From NCBI GenBank assembly GCA_003565035.1, contig PXDP01000189.1, positions 1 through 33,212 on the forward strand: a DNA stretch of 33,212 nt, given 5' to 3'. The notes below the pieces were generated by a model. The model did not search any database. It was given only the letters and a program-made list of their open reading frames with translations, and was not told the DNA's origin. Below, in pieces: positions 1-5,022 of this stretch; position 1 is the stretch's first letter, and the number at the start of each line of letters is the position of its first letter. The stretch is from PVC group bacterium (GTDB lineage: Bacteria > Verrucomicrobiota > Kiritimatiellia > SS1-B-03-39 > UBA6053). The translations under genes were made by a program, and so were the position numbers.

Positions 1-165
1 CGTACGCTCTAGACTAGCTATACGCTGTCGCCATAACCGTACCTTGCGATAGTAATCAGGATGAGGCTGATTGAAAGTCTCTATCTTTCTTTCATAATCC
101 TCTACCTGTCTACATAATGCACGTAGTTGATCTTCAAGTTTTTCTATTTGATCATCAGTTAGCAT
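1..165 (-). CDS. Small hypothetical protein, C-terminus cut by window edge
   Basis: An open frame of 55 codons starts at ATG (165) and runs off the left edge. It begins MLTDDQIEKLEDQLRALCRQ and is rich in charged residues with a heptad-like Leu/Ile/Val pattern (roughly residues 6-30), so a coiled coil is likely. The region after residue 36 is basic (YYRKVRLWRQR). The start is supported by an AAAGGGGG-type ribosome binding site and by its position three bases after the stop codon of the upstream gene, which suggests translational coupling. I do not recognise the family. It is the last visible gene of the leftward block. Confidence 0.7.
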   Translation of the reverse strand, partial: MLTDDQIEKLEDQLRALCRQVEDYERKIETFNQPHPDYYRKVRLWRQRIASLERT

Positions 166-167
166 TA

Positions 168-431
168 TTACTTACCCCCTTTAATTAATGCCACAGTTGC
201 ATCATAACATTTTTCGCAACACATATCTTTATAGATAGCTAATGTTTTATTGTCCACAGAATTATCATGAACTTTAATAATAGCTTCTAAGATATCTGTT
301 ACAGCATCATACTTTTCTAAGACATCATTAAGGATGTCAAACGTTATGTCAACACAGATCTCTCTAGTTTTTGGATTCTCGATAGCTAATAAAGCTTCTT
401 TAAGTTCAGCTAGTTTTTTCTTATCTCTCAT
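168..431 (-). CDS. Small hypothetical helical protein (87 aa)
   Basis: I chose the ATG at 431, which gives MRDKKKLAELKEALLAIENP. Two in-frame GTG codons just upstream sit almost on top of the AAGGAGG ribosome binding site, so they are unlikely starts. The N-terminal third looks alpha-helical and charged. The C-terminal part contains three cysteines (a CCEKC cluster near residues 70-75), which could bind metal, although the usual paired CxxC arrangement is incomplete. Its start overlaps the end of the upstream 33-codon reading frame, indicating coupled translation. The function is unknown. Confidence 0.7.
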   Translation of the reverse strand: MRDKKKLAELKEALLAIENPKTREICVDITFDILNDVLEKYDAVTDILEAIIKVHDNSVDNKTLAIYKDMCCEKCYDATVALIKGGK

Positions 432-522
432 TATACTCACCACCCTCCTTTATAAAACTATATAACTTGTACATATATACAAGCATCAAGAAACACAATG
501 TTGTCAAACCTAACTCGGCCAT
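421..522 (-). CDS. 33-aa single-span membrane miniprotein
   Basis: This is a very short gene with a strong TAAAGGAGG ribosome binding site six to nine bases upstream of its ATG. The protein starts MAELGLTTLCFLMLVYMYKL: a short acidic N-terminus, one hydrophobic stretch (about residues 5-18), then a basic and polar tail. Its last codons overlap the ribosome binding site and start of the downstream gene, a compact arrangement typical of phage operons. Such proteins are often membrane-acting host-takeover peptides, but nothing in the sequence shows a specific function. Confidence 0.55.
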   Translation of the reverse strand: MAELGLTTLCFLMLVYMYKLYSFIKEGGEYNER

Positions 523-632
523 TTGACTACTCCTCCTTTATGTTTTGATAATATTATACCACTTTTTAAGAGATTTTGCACCCTTAAATAGTGACACTCA
601 TCCCAAAATATCATGCCAATAGAGCATATCAT
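510..632 (-). CDS. Possible 40-aa small protein
   Basis: An ATG at 632 follows a good GAAAGGAG ribosome binding site and opens a 40-codon frame beginning MICSIGMIFWDECHYLRVQN. The composition is not distinctive, and the frame overlaps the start of the next small gene by 13 bases. An ATG in another frame close by would give only a 13-residue product. A TATAAT hexamer on the minus strand (553-558) lies inside this frame and could instead be the -10 of a promoter for the genes further left, though its -35 match is poor. The ribosome binding site is real-looking; the coding status is uncertain. Confidence 0.35.
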   Translation of the reverse strand: MICSIGMIFWDECHYLRVQNLLKSGIILSKHKGGVVKWPS

Positions 633-650
633 TTAGCATCATCTCCTTTC

Positions 651-953
651 TTAAAAAACCATCTCATAATCTATATACCTTGCTAGAAACTGTGCTGGTG
701 TCAGGTGTTTACCATCTGCATAGTTAGCACAAACAGCCTGCGCCACCTGATCTTCTGTAATACTATCATCTTCTATTTCCATGTACACTTCCTTAATATA
801 ATTAGCAACTGTAACAATTTCAGAAGGGTTATACTCTCCTTTCGGAGCATAGTTATGTACAAGCTCAATATAATATATATCATGAGCGAAGATATGATGT
901 TTAGATAAAATATTAAAAAGCTCTAAATGTTTGTGTTCAATTTTAAAAGCCAT
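651..953 (-). CDS. Hypothetical protein (100 aa)
   Basis: The ATG at 953 follows a perfect AAAGGAGG site and touches the stop codon of the gene upstream, so the two are translationally coupled. The protein begins MAFKIEHKHLELFNILSKHH. It is predicted to be mainly helical and acidic, ending in YIDYEMVF. The segment around residues 60-95 (EDDSITEDQVAQAV... TPAQFLARYID) resembles a small helical-bundle protein. There is no catalytic motif or membrane segment. I do not recognise the family. It belongs to the tightly packed leftward operon of small genes. Confidence 0.75.
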   Translation of the reverse strand: MAFKIEHKHLELFNILSKHHIFAHDIYYIELVHNYAPKGEYNPSEIVTVANYIKEVYMEIEDDSITEDQVAQAVCANYADGKHLTPAQFLARYIDYEMVF

Positions 954-1237
954 TACTTATCACCTCCTTTCTTGGTTAAGTCTAGGATCTTAATACGCCC
1001 ACTATCAACAGCATCTTGAATAGATATAGGTGGATATGATAAGGTAAAACATTCATCCCAATAATAATGCTTAATGTCATACACTACAGCTCCTGGTGGA
1101 ATAACTTTATGCTCTTTACAACGCCTAATATAAACAACAGTACCAGCAGGAACATTTATATAATCTTCTTTGCTATTATACATAGTCAAATCCCTAAGAA
1201 GTTCTGCATGCTGAATAGCTCGTTTACTTGTCAGCAT
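953..1237 (-). CDS. Hypothetical protein, diverged or chimeric member of tandem family (94 aa)
   Basis: It starts at ATG 1237 behind AAGGGAGGAG. The last residues (ILDLTKKGGD) match the C-termini of the next two genes upstream almost exactly, and the matching DNA continues into the next ribosome binding site. The rest of the protein is different, although it keeps a beta-rich pattern (YINVPAGTVVYIRR... IPPGAVVYDIK) that echoes the PGDVLLL region of those relatives. It is therefore either a strongly diverged paralogue or a gene that acquired the shared 3' end by recombination. The beta-rich pattern suggests a small SH3-like or barrel fold. Function unknown. Confidence 0.75.
   Translation of the reverse strand: MLTSKRAIQHAELLRDLTMYNSKEDYINVPAGTVVYIRRCKEHKVIPPGAVVYDIKHYYWDECFTLSYPPISIQDAVDSGRIKILDLTKKGGDK
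964..981 (-). repeat. Repeated leader/ribosome-binding element (one of five)
   Basis: Minus-strand ACTTAACCAAGAAAGGAG. Related copies precede four other leftward genes: 1245-1265, 1517-1534, 2614-2630 and 4282-4298, consensus CTTAACYARRAAAGGAG with small indels. It combines a conserved upstream segment with the ribosome binding site. Confidence 0.75.
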
Positions 1238-1239
1238 TC

Positions 1240-1509
1240 TTAATCTCCTCCCTTCTTAGTTAAGTCTAGGATCTCAAAAATCTTCGAGTAATCCTCATCA
1301 ATATCAACGATCGCATCATACTGACTATCTTCAACATATGCACGAAGACACCACAGATTCTCTATAAGAGGAGAAGTTACTAGAAGCAGCACATCTCCAT
1401 GATCAAAGAGCTCATAAGAAGCATCATTAACATCCTGATAATTCCACAACCTTACCGCAGCCAATAGTCTTACGACATAAATACCCTTATCTAACGAACT
1501 CACTTTCAT
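1240..1509 (-). CDS. Hypothetical protein, tandem paralogue A (89 aa)
   Basis: ATG at 1509 overlaps the upstream stop as ATGA, and the ribosome binding site is AAAGGAGAG. The N-terminus (MKVSSLDKG.YVVRLL) and C-terminus (DYSKIFEILDLTKKGGD) are nearly identical to those of the neighbouring gene at 1506-1781. The middle has diverged but keeps the pattern LF.(P/H)GDVLLL. This is a recent tandem duplication with a fast-changing central region. A small all-beta fold is likely. Phage families evolving this way are often host-interaction or anti-defence proteins, but no motif shows that here. Confidence 0.75.
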   Translation of the reverse strand: MKVSSLDKGIYVVRLLAAVRLWNYQDVNDASYELFDHGDVLLLVTSPLIENLWCLRAYVEDSQYDAIVDIDEDYSKIFEILDLTKKGGD

Positions 1510-1781
1510 GATCTCTCTCCTTTCTTGGTTAAGTCTAGGATCTCAAAAATCTTCGAGTAATCGTCCTTACCTTCAAAAACCTCGCGATGCTCCACATCAT
1601 CAACATGTGCTGAAAGATAATAGACAACATCCATATAATAAGAAGACCGTATCAAAAGTAAGACATCTCCTGGTTTAAATAATTTATAAACAATAGGGGT
1701 TTTACCACTATGATTATGCAGAGTGCGGGACGATAATAGCCTTACGACATAAGTACCCTTATCTAACGAACTCACTTTCAT
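1506..1781 (-). CDS. Hypothetical protein, tandem paralogue B (91 aa)
   Basis: Starts at ATG 1781, inside the last 23 bases of the upstream 93-aa gene, using a GAGGAGAG ribosome binding site. It shares N-terminal MKVSSLDKG.YVVRLL and C-terminal DYSKIFEILDLTKKG with the next gene downstream. The centre (about residues 18-70) differs and includes a LFKPGDVLLLIRSSYY strand-like segment. The C-terminal dipeptide is RS rather than GGD because the frame runs directly into the downstream start. Function unknown. Identity concentrated at both ends with divergence in the centre suggests selection for variation. Confidence 0.75.
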   Translation of the reverse strand: MKVSSLDKGTYVVRLLSSRTLHNHSGKTPIVYKLFKPGDVLLLIRSSYYMDVVYYLSAHVDDVEHREVFEGKDDYSKIFEILDLTKKGERS

Positions 1782-2040
1782 GATCTCTCTCCTCTTCTTC
1801 GATGATGTCCTTTATGATATCATTCTCGGCAACAGGTGCTGAGGCGTCGTACTCTGCTCTTTTCTTTTGTGTCAACATACGCAGATGCTGCTGTACAATC
1901 CGCGCCATAAACAGATCATGCTGCCCTTTCTTCTTGAGATATTTGAGTGCCTTCTGCACCTCAGGGTCAGACTGAACGATCTTCTCTCGTTCCTCCATGC
2001 TAAACATGTAGATTACAGGGTTAACTCTAGCTTCTTCCAT
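1759..2040 (-). CDS. Hypothetical helical protein (93 aa)
   Basis: ATG at 2040 follows AAAGGATGTG at acceptable spacing. The protein begins MEEARVNPVIYMFSMEEREK and is highly charged and helical. It has a coiled-coil-like region (residues 25-60, with KALKYLKKKGQHDL) and an acidic tail (IIEEEERDHESEF). No enzymatic motif or membrane span is visible. It overlaps the following paralogue gene by 23 bases. A longer frame upstream (to 2207) would need a TTG start and lacks a ribosome binding site, so it was not used. Function unknown. Confidence 0.7.
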   Translation of the reverse strand: MEEARVNPVIYMFSMEEREKIVQSDPEVQKALKYLKKKGQHDLFMARIVQQHLRMLTQKKRAEYDASAPVAENDIIKDIIEEEERDHESEFVR

Positions 2041-2398
2041 ACAAAAATCACATCCTTTCTTATGTACGGATAGGGGAACGGCAATAGGCCTTGTTCCCCA
2101 AGCAAACTATGCTCGGTATAAAATAAGAGGCGTATATAATCGCCCCTCATCATGCTACTACATACGAGCATATGCCTGTAGTAACAACAGCTGACTAAAT
2201 CAGCCAATGAGACTAAACCTCAGTGACATTCGCATCACTCCTTTCTGCTACTATCGTAGCTATCACTGGATAGTCTCCTACCCGCCCCCTGATAGGCAGG
2301 ATACCCATGCGCCCCCTAGAACACGGGTACGTAGGTTAATACCTACTCTCTATCTACTACCACACTGCTAGAGTGTTGTAATAAACAGAGAGTAAGGA
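2041..2398. other. Gene-poor, hairpin-rich spacer
   Basis: No convincing gene is present. The stretch is dense in inverted repeats: GTAGGT-TAAT-ACCTAC (2331-2346); an 8-bp stem TACTCTCT/AGAGAGTA (2344-2351 with 2387-2394); TACCC/GGGTA around a CGCCCCCT copy; a second CGCCCCCT copy 28 bases earlier; and ACTATC/GATAGT. On the minus strand a ribosome binding site (AAAGGAG) is followed by an ORF of only nine codons (MSLRFSLIG). This could be a leader peptide or a decayed gene. The amount of pairing suggests a structured RNA or a replication/regulatory region. I recognise no known RNA family and no tRNA. Confidence 0.5.
2126..2147 (-). terminator. Candidate Rho-independent terminator
   Basis: Read leftward, AGGGGCG and CGCCTCT form a 7-bp GC-rich stem (one G-T pair) around an 8-base AT loop, followed by TATTTTAT. 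It lies between the hairpin-rich spacer and the 93-aa gene, so it would limit transcription entering the 2040-to-1 gene block from upstream. The T-run is interrupted, so strength is uncertain. Confidence 0.45.
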
Positions 2399-2605
2399 TT
2401 ACTCCTTACCCTTCGCCAAATCTTTTGCTGTATTATAAATGTCACGAGCTCTTTGATCAAACTCCTCGTCAGTGAAGCCGAAAGACTTAAACACTTCACG
2501 AGCGTTAGCATGATCACTTGCTGTACCACAAAACATCTCGTCATAACAAGCCTCTAACTCATTAACAAAATATCTAGCTAACTGAGCTATTATATCATTA
2601 TCCAC
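2399..2605 (-). CDS. Small hypothetical acidic protein (68 aa)
   Basis: The start is GTG at 2605, seven bases after a perfect AAAGGAGG site; there is no usable ATG nearby. The protein begins MDNDIIAQLARYFVNELEAC and is helical, with a segment (residues 38-58, FKSFGFTDEEFDQRARDIYN) resembling small EF-hand-like or helical-hairpin phage proteins, although no complete metal site is present. The stop codon lies in a hairpin (GTAAGGA/TCCTTAC, 2393-2410) that could act as a weak terminator. The start overlaps TTATCCACA (2598-2606), a DnaA-box consensus that may be fortuitous. Function unknown. Confidence 0.65.
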   Translation of the reverse strand: MDNDIIAQLARYFVNELEACYDEMFCGTASDHANAREVFKSFGFTDEEFDQRARDIYNTAKDLAKGKE

Positions 2606-2763
2606 AAGCGTACCTCCTTTCTAGTTAAAGTTTAAACCTTAACTGTATACACATGGACCTATATCAGCAGTTTTATGGCATGCTAAGGCCAAGCTTCTTA
2701 AGGTCGGAAGCTATCGCAAACCTTCCTCCCCAGCACAGACAAATTTTTTTCTCTGTACTACTA

Positions 2764-2783
2764 TAAAGAAAAATTTTTCTTTA
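2764..2783. repeat. Perfect 20-bp AT palindrome
   Basis: TAAAGAAAAATTTTTCTTTA is a perfect palindrome just downstream (leftward) of the 40-aa membrane protein gene. It could be a weak terminator or a protein-binding site. A GC-containing hairpin AGCTTC/GAAGCT lies about 60 bases further left. The rest of the 2606-2797 gap holds no gene that I can see. Confidence 0.5.
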
Positions 2784-2797
2784 CAGTTAATTACTCC

Positions 2798-2920
2798 TTA
2801 CTTCTTCTTGCGAAAAAAGCATAAGACTGACATGACCATGTAGTAAACAACACTAATGGTTATAATGACAACTATGCTAACAACTATGAAGACTATTAAG
2901 GCTACAGGTAATGTAGGCAT
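2798..2920 (-). CDS. 40-aa single-span membrane miniprotein
   Basis: This short gene has a very strong ribosome binding site (AAAGGAGGAG, about eight bases before the ATG at 2920). The product begins MPTLPVALIVFIVVSIVVII, is hydrophobic through about residue 36 and ends in FFRKKK. That is one long membrane span with a basic cytoplasmic end. The beta-branched, Val/Ile-rich composition is typical of small phage membrane proteins. It could be a holin-like or superinfection-exclusion peptide, but this is not demonstrated. It lies directly downstream of a second membrane-anchored gene (2958-3572). Confidence 0.7.
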   Translation of the reverse strand: MPTLPVALIVFIVVSIVVIITISVVYYMVMSVLCFFRKKK

Positions 2921-2957
2921 ATAACATCTCCTCCTTTCATATGTATATGTATATATG

Positions 2958-3572
2958 TTAGTCGTGTTTGTATATAGCTACGATGTTGCCACGAAACTGT
3001 GGTGAGTTGTTAAAGTTACCGTGATTAACATAACCATTTGCTTCTTTCGTAAATGCTTGGCTATCTATGACAAACTCAATGACACTAGTGTCCCATCGTT
3101 GCTCACAACCATTATTAGTATGTTTGTCTGCTTTCGCCTCTACTTTAACTACGTGCAGGACTATGCCTGTATCTAAATGAAAGCTATATTTGGAACCAAT
3201 AGGCCCGAAATACGAGCCTAAGGCAACTCCGATGAAGTCATCTTCCCATAGGAAGCCATCTTTAATAGTAATGTTTCCGCTTTCGTGTATATAACGCCAT
3301 TGTTTGCTGTTTCTAGCGGTAATCATTCGATAATCCATATATGTCTTTACATTTGATGAGTTGCAGACTGCTATTTCTTGCAACACTATTTCTTCTTCTA
3401 TCGGAAATTCCGTTACAAGTTCGTTGTTAGTATTAGTAGTGGTAGTGTACGTGATCACCTCCATCTCCATCTCTGATACCTGTACCATAAACCATATCAT
3501 AAAAGCTAACCATATAATGAATATAATAAATGTTAATAGAAATAAATTCTTACTACCTTTATATCTTTTCAT
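2958..3572 (-). CDS. Membrane-anchored extracytoplasmic protein (204 aa)
   Basis: Starts at ATG 3572 behind AAAGGAGGTG. Residues 1-8 are basic and 9-31 are strongly hydrophobic (LFLLTFIIFIIWLAFMIWFM): an uncleaved anchor or signal. A Thr/Asn/Glu-rich stalk (about 40-65) follows, then a globular domain. The domain contains ALGSYFGPIGSKYSF, LDTG (about 133-136), KADKHT and SVIEFVID. By eye this resembles 3D/double-psi-barrel-type domains of small Gram-positive cell-wall proteins, but the match is not secure. Two cysteines (about residues 69 and 155) could form a disulphide outside the membrane. It may act at the host envelope. Confidence 0.65.
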   Translation of the reverse strand: MKRYKGSKNLFLLTFIIFIIWLAFMIWFMVQVSEMEMEVITYTTTTNTNNELVTEFPIEEEIVLQEIAVCNSSNVKTYMDYRMITARNSKQWRYIHESGNITIKDGFLWEDDFIGVALGSYFGPIGSKYSFHLDTGIVLHVVKVEAKADKHTNNGCEQRWDTSVIEFVIDSQAFTKEANGYVNHGNFNNSPQFRGNIVAIYKHD

Positions 3573-3604
3573 ATTATCACCTCCTTTCTTAATTATTATA
3601 TCAG

Positions 3605-3642
3605 TAAATATATAGGTAAATATATAGGTAAATATATATAGG
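3605..3642. repeat. Three-copy AT-rich tandem repeat (TAAATATATAGG)
   Basis: TAAATATATAGG occurs at 3605-3616 and 3617-3628, with a third copy extended by TA at 3629-3642, followed by TAAAC. It lies immediately upstream of the leftward 204-aa gene. It could be part of its promoter (a TATAAT on the minus strand lies at 3595-3600) or an iteron/unwinding element. Confidence 0.75.
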
Positions 3643-3697
3643 TAAACATGGTGTACAAATGGTTTACATGTTGAAGAGAGGGTTTACACTTTTAGAC

Positions 3698-3893
3698 TGA
3701 CTTTTTTTGTGGTCAGTAGATTTGAGGGGTAGGTAAATTGGGGGTAAAAAAAGAGGCCTATGACCACAACTCTGTGGCCTAGTGCTTTTTGCCCTTTATT
3801 ATCATTGACTCCTTTTGTGGTCATTTAAAAAAAAGTTTTTCTATAATATACTTTCCTCCTAGAATAAAAAAGGTAATGACCAGGACACTGGTC
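3698..3893. repeat. Array of GTGGTCA / TGACCA motifs
   Basis: Two copies of an 18-base element with the form TGAC-seven pyrimidines-GTGGTCA lie at 3698-3715 and 3806-3823, 16 of 18 bases identical. An inverted TGACCAC lies at 3761-3767. A TGACCA...TGGTC hairpin lies at 3877-3893. Five related half-sites within 200 bases of non-coding DNA suggest binding sites for a dimeric protein, either a regulator or a replication initiator. Confidence 0.55.
3746..3790. terminator. Candidate bidirectional terminator
   Basis: A run of A (3746-3752) is followed by AGGCC and GGCCT (3754-3758 with 3776-3780), enclosing CCACA/TGTGG, and then a run of T (3786-3790). Read leftward it would end transcripts from the 4025-4273 and 4573-4665 genes; read rightward it would block readthrough in the other direction. 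The two alternative pairings overlap, so the exact fold is uncertain. Confidence 0.45.
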
Positions 3894-4024
3894 GAGTCAG
3901 AGAAACTTTACACTTCTCCATCCGTTAAAGTGGGGTGTGTTAGGGTAGATTAGATGTGAATTATAGGGGAGAGAACTAGAACTCTCACCAAGACATCTCA
4001 CTCACGCCACACTCACCCACTTGG

Positions 4025-4273
4025 TTATCGAGTTAGGAAGAGGGAGGGAGGGAAGGGAAGGGTGGATTGTGTTAGTTTCTGGAACGCAGTACTAGGTTCA
4101 GTGCCCGATACTTTTTCCACAAACAATAAACGAGGATGATCCCAATGTGAATCTCCTCTATGCTTCTCATCAATTATATTATTTAGTTCTTCACCATAAT
4201 CAATGAAAAGTTTTGATGTAGTGTAATACTCACCGTTAGTATAGTCAGTATACACTTCGTAAGATGTTTTCAT
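4025..4273 (-). CDS. Small hypothetical protein (82 aa)
   Basis: I chose ATG 4273 (MKTSYEVYTDYTNGEYYTTS) because it lies eight bases after AAAGGAG. The earlier GTG and ATG codons (4282 and 4279) are too close to that site. The protein is rich in Tyr/Thr/Asp in its first half and ends with a low-complexity proline/phenylalanine tail. No motif is recognised. It carries the CTTAACTAGAAAGGAG leader shared with several other genes of the block. Confidence 0.6.
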   Translation of the reverse strand: MKTSYEVYTDYTNGEYYTTSKLFIDYGEELNNIIDEKHRGDSHWDHPRLLFVEKVSGTEPSTAFQKLTQSTLPFPPSLFLTR

Positions 4274-4572
4274 CTTCATCACTCCTTTCTAGTTAAGTTT
4301 AGAGACATTCTAGGTCTGTAAGATCACCAAGAGTAGGTAGATAGAGATAGATCACCAAGAGTAGGAAAGCGCTTTAAGTAAAGCACCGAGATTTTACACG
4401 GCTACTGTTCCGGCACACCCCTCTAGCAAAAAACCAGAGAGACTTCATCGGGTCTGTCCTGCGCATGCTGTCCTTTCTTCTAGTGTTCTACCGCGTCCAA
4501 TTCTACTGAGGGTCAACTAAGAGTGCGGGATTAGAGCTTTTTCAGGTGTCAGGATGAGGATAATAATGATTG
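4274..4572. other. Spacer with a 17-bp direct repeat; possible tiny ORF
   Basis: AGATCACCAAGAGTAGG occurs twice (4321-4337, 4349-4365), followed by the hairpin GCTTT-AAGT-AAAGC (4371-4384). On the minus strand a 30-codon frame (4374-4466, starting MRRTDPMKSLWFFARGVCRN) has an AAAGGA site only four bases from its ATG. I regard it as doubtful. Otherwise nothing recognisable. Confidence 0.45.
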
Positions 4573-4665
4573 TTAGGCTAAAGATGAGAATGCAATATAG
4601 GTATAAATAGCCATAACTAAGACAAAGAATAGATTGTCTTTGATAAATAGTATAAATTGTTTCAT
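4573..4665 (-). CDS. 30-aa membrane miniprotein
   Basis: The ATG at 4665 follows GAAAGGAG at good spacing. The frame could be extended upstream to 4902, but that extension is only translated tandem repeat (HLTHLTHLT...), so it is rejected. The protein starts MKQFILFIKDNLFFVLVMAI: a short amphipathic N-terminus, then a hydrophobic segment to the end (TYIAFSSLA). It is the gene closest to the divergent control region on the left side and so is probably expressed early. Function unknown. Confidence 0.6.
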   Translation of the reverse strand: MKQFILFIKDNLFFVLVMAIYTYIAFSSLA

Positions 4666-4751
4666 AGTTAATTCTCCTTTCTTATGTATATAATATATAT
4701 AATGTAATGTAATGTAATGTAATAGATATGTAATAGATATGTGATAAACAA

Positions 4752-4787
4752 GATGTGTGAGATGTGTGAGATGTGTGAGATGTGTGA
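4752..4787. repeat. Tandem repeat, 4 x GATGTGTGA
   Basis: Four perfect head-to-tail copies of a 9-base unit lie in the divergent spacer. The two 11-base TAATAGATATG copies and four TAATG copies immediately to the left make this a compound repeat block of about 90 bases. Confidence 0.9.
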
Positions 4788-4952
4788 GCACCACCACACC
4801 ACCACAATAACCCCCAAACCCTATCATAACAATATACATACATACCCTACATACAATATACATACATATATACCCTATTGGGTAATACATACATATATAC
4901 ATATTCAGTACACCCCTCTCGTAAATTTTTAAAAATATGAAAAGCGCCCCCC

Positions 4953-4981
4953 TTTCAAAAGTGCCATAAATTTGCTATACT
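4953..4981 (+). promoter_or_regulatory. Extended -10 promoter for the giant gene
   Basis: TGC-TATACT (TATACT at 4976-4981) is an extended -10 element. The best -35 at 17-bp spacing is TTTCAA, a poor match, as is usual when an extended -10 is present. It lies about 40 bases before the start codon and its AGGAGG ribosome binding site. It would be read by host housekeeping polymerase. Confidence 0.55.
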
Positions 4982-5022
4982 AAATATTAAGTAGGGCAAC
5001 CCCTATATAAGGAGGAGAATTA

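Larger units (their letters stand above)
3573..4024. other. Non-coding spacer with direct and inverted repeats
   Basis: No gene is supported in these 452 bases. It contains a three-copy AT repeat, an array of GTGGTCA/TGACCA sites, a candidate terminator (listed separately), poly-A and poly-T tracts, and small hairpins such as GAGAG/CTCTC near 3972. It separates two leftward transcription blocks. Such repeat-rich AT spacers are typical of phage replication origins or regulator-binding regions; which applies here cannot be told from sequence alone. Confidence 0.5.
4666..5022. other. Divergent control region with tandem repeats
   Basis: This spacer separates the leftward small-gene block from the rightward giant gene. 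It contains four copies of TAATG (4700-4719), two copies of TAATAGATATG (4720-4741), four perfect copies of GATGTGTGA (4752-4787), a CACCACCACACCACCACA tract, and two imperfect ATACATACAT...ACCCTA repeats (about 4830-4880). A promoter for the giant gene is at its right end. The combination of iteron-like repeats, AT-rich DNA and divergent transcription fits a replication origin or dual promoter region, but neither is proven. Confidence 0.55.

Noticed and set aside
2013..2207. 64-codon leftward frame overlapping the 93-aa gene
   Set aside because: Needs a TTG start without a ribosome binding site, runs through several hairpins including the candidate terminator, and its protein has no sensible composition.
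2281..2400. Possible tRNA or tRNA-like element
   Set aside because: Several stems occur, but there is no T-loop consensus (GTTCRANNC), no plausible anticodon arm and no CCA-proximal acceptor stem of 7 bp.
2598..2606. Perfect DnaA box TTATCCACA
   Set aside because: A single copy that coincides with the start codon of a gene; the other near matches (about 238 and 4112) lie in coding DNA and do not cluster.
4666..4902. N-terminal extension of the 30-aa membrane protein
   Set aside because: The extension is translated repeat DNA; the internal ATG at 4665 has a clear ribosome binding site.
4741..4932. Rightward frame rich in Cys-Glu-Met repeats
   Set aside because: It is just the translation of the GATGTGTGA and CACCAC tandem repeats and has no ribosome binding site.
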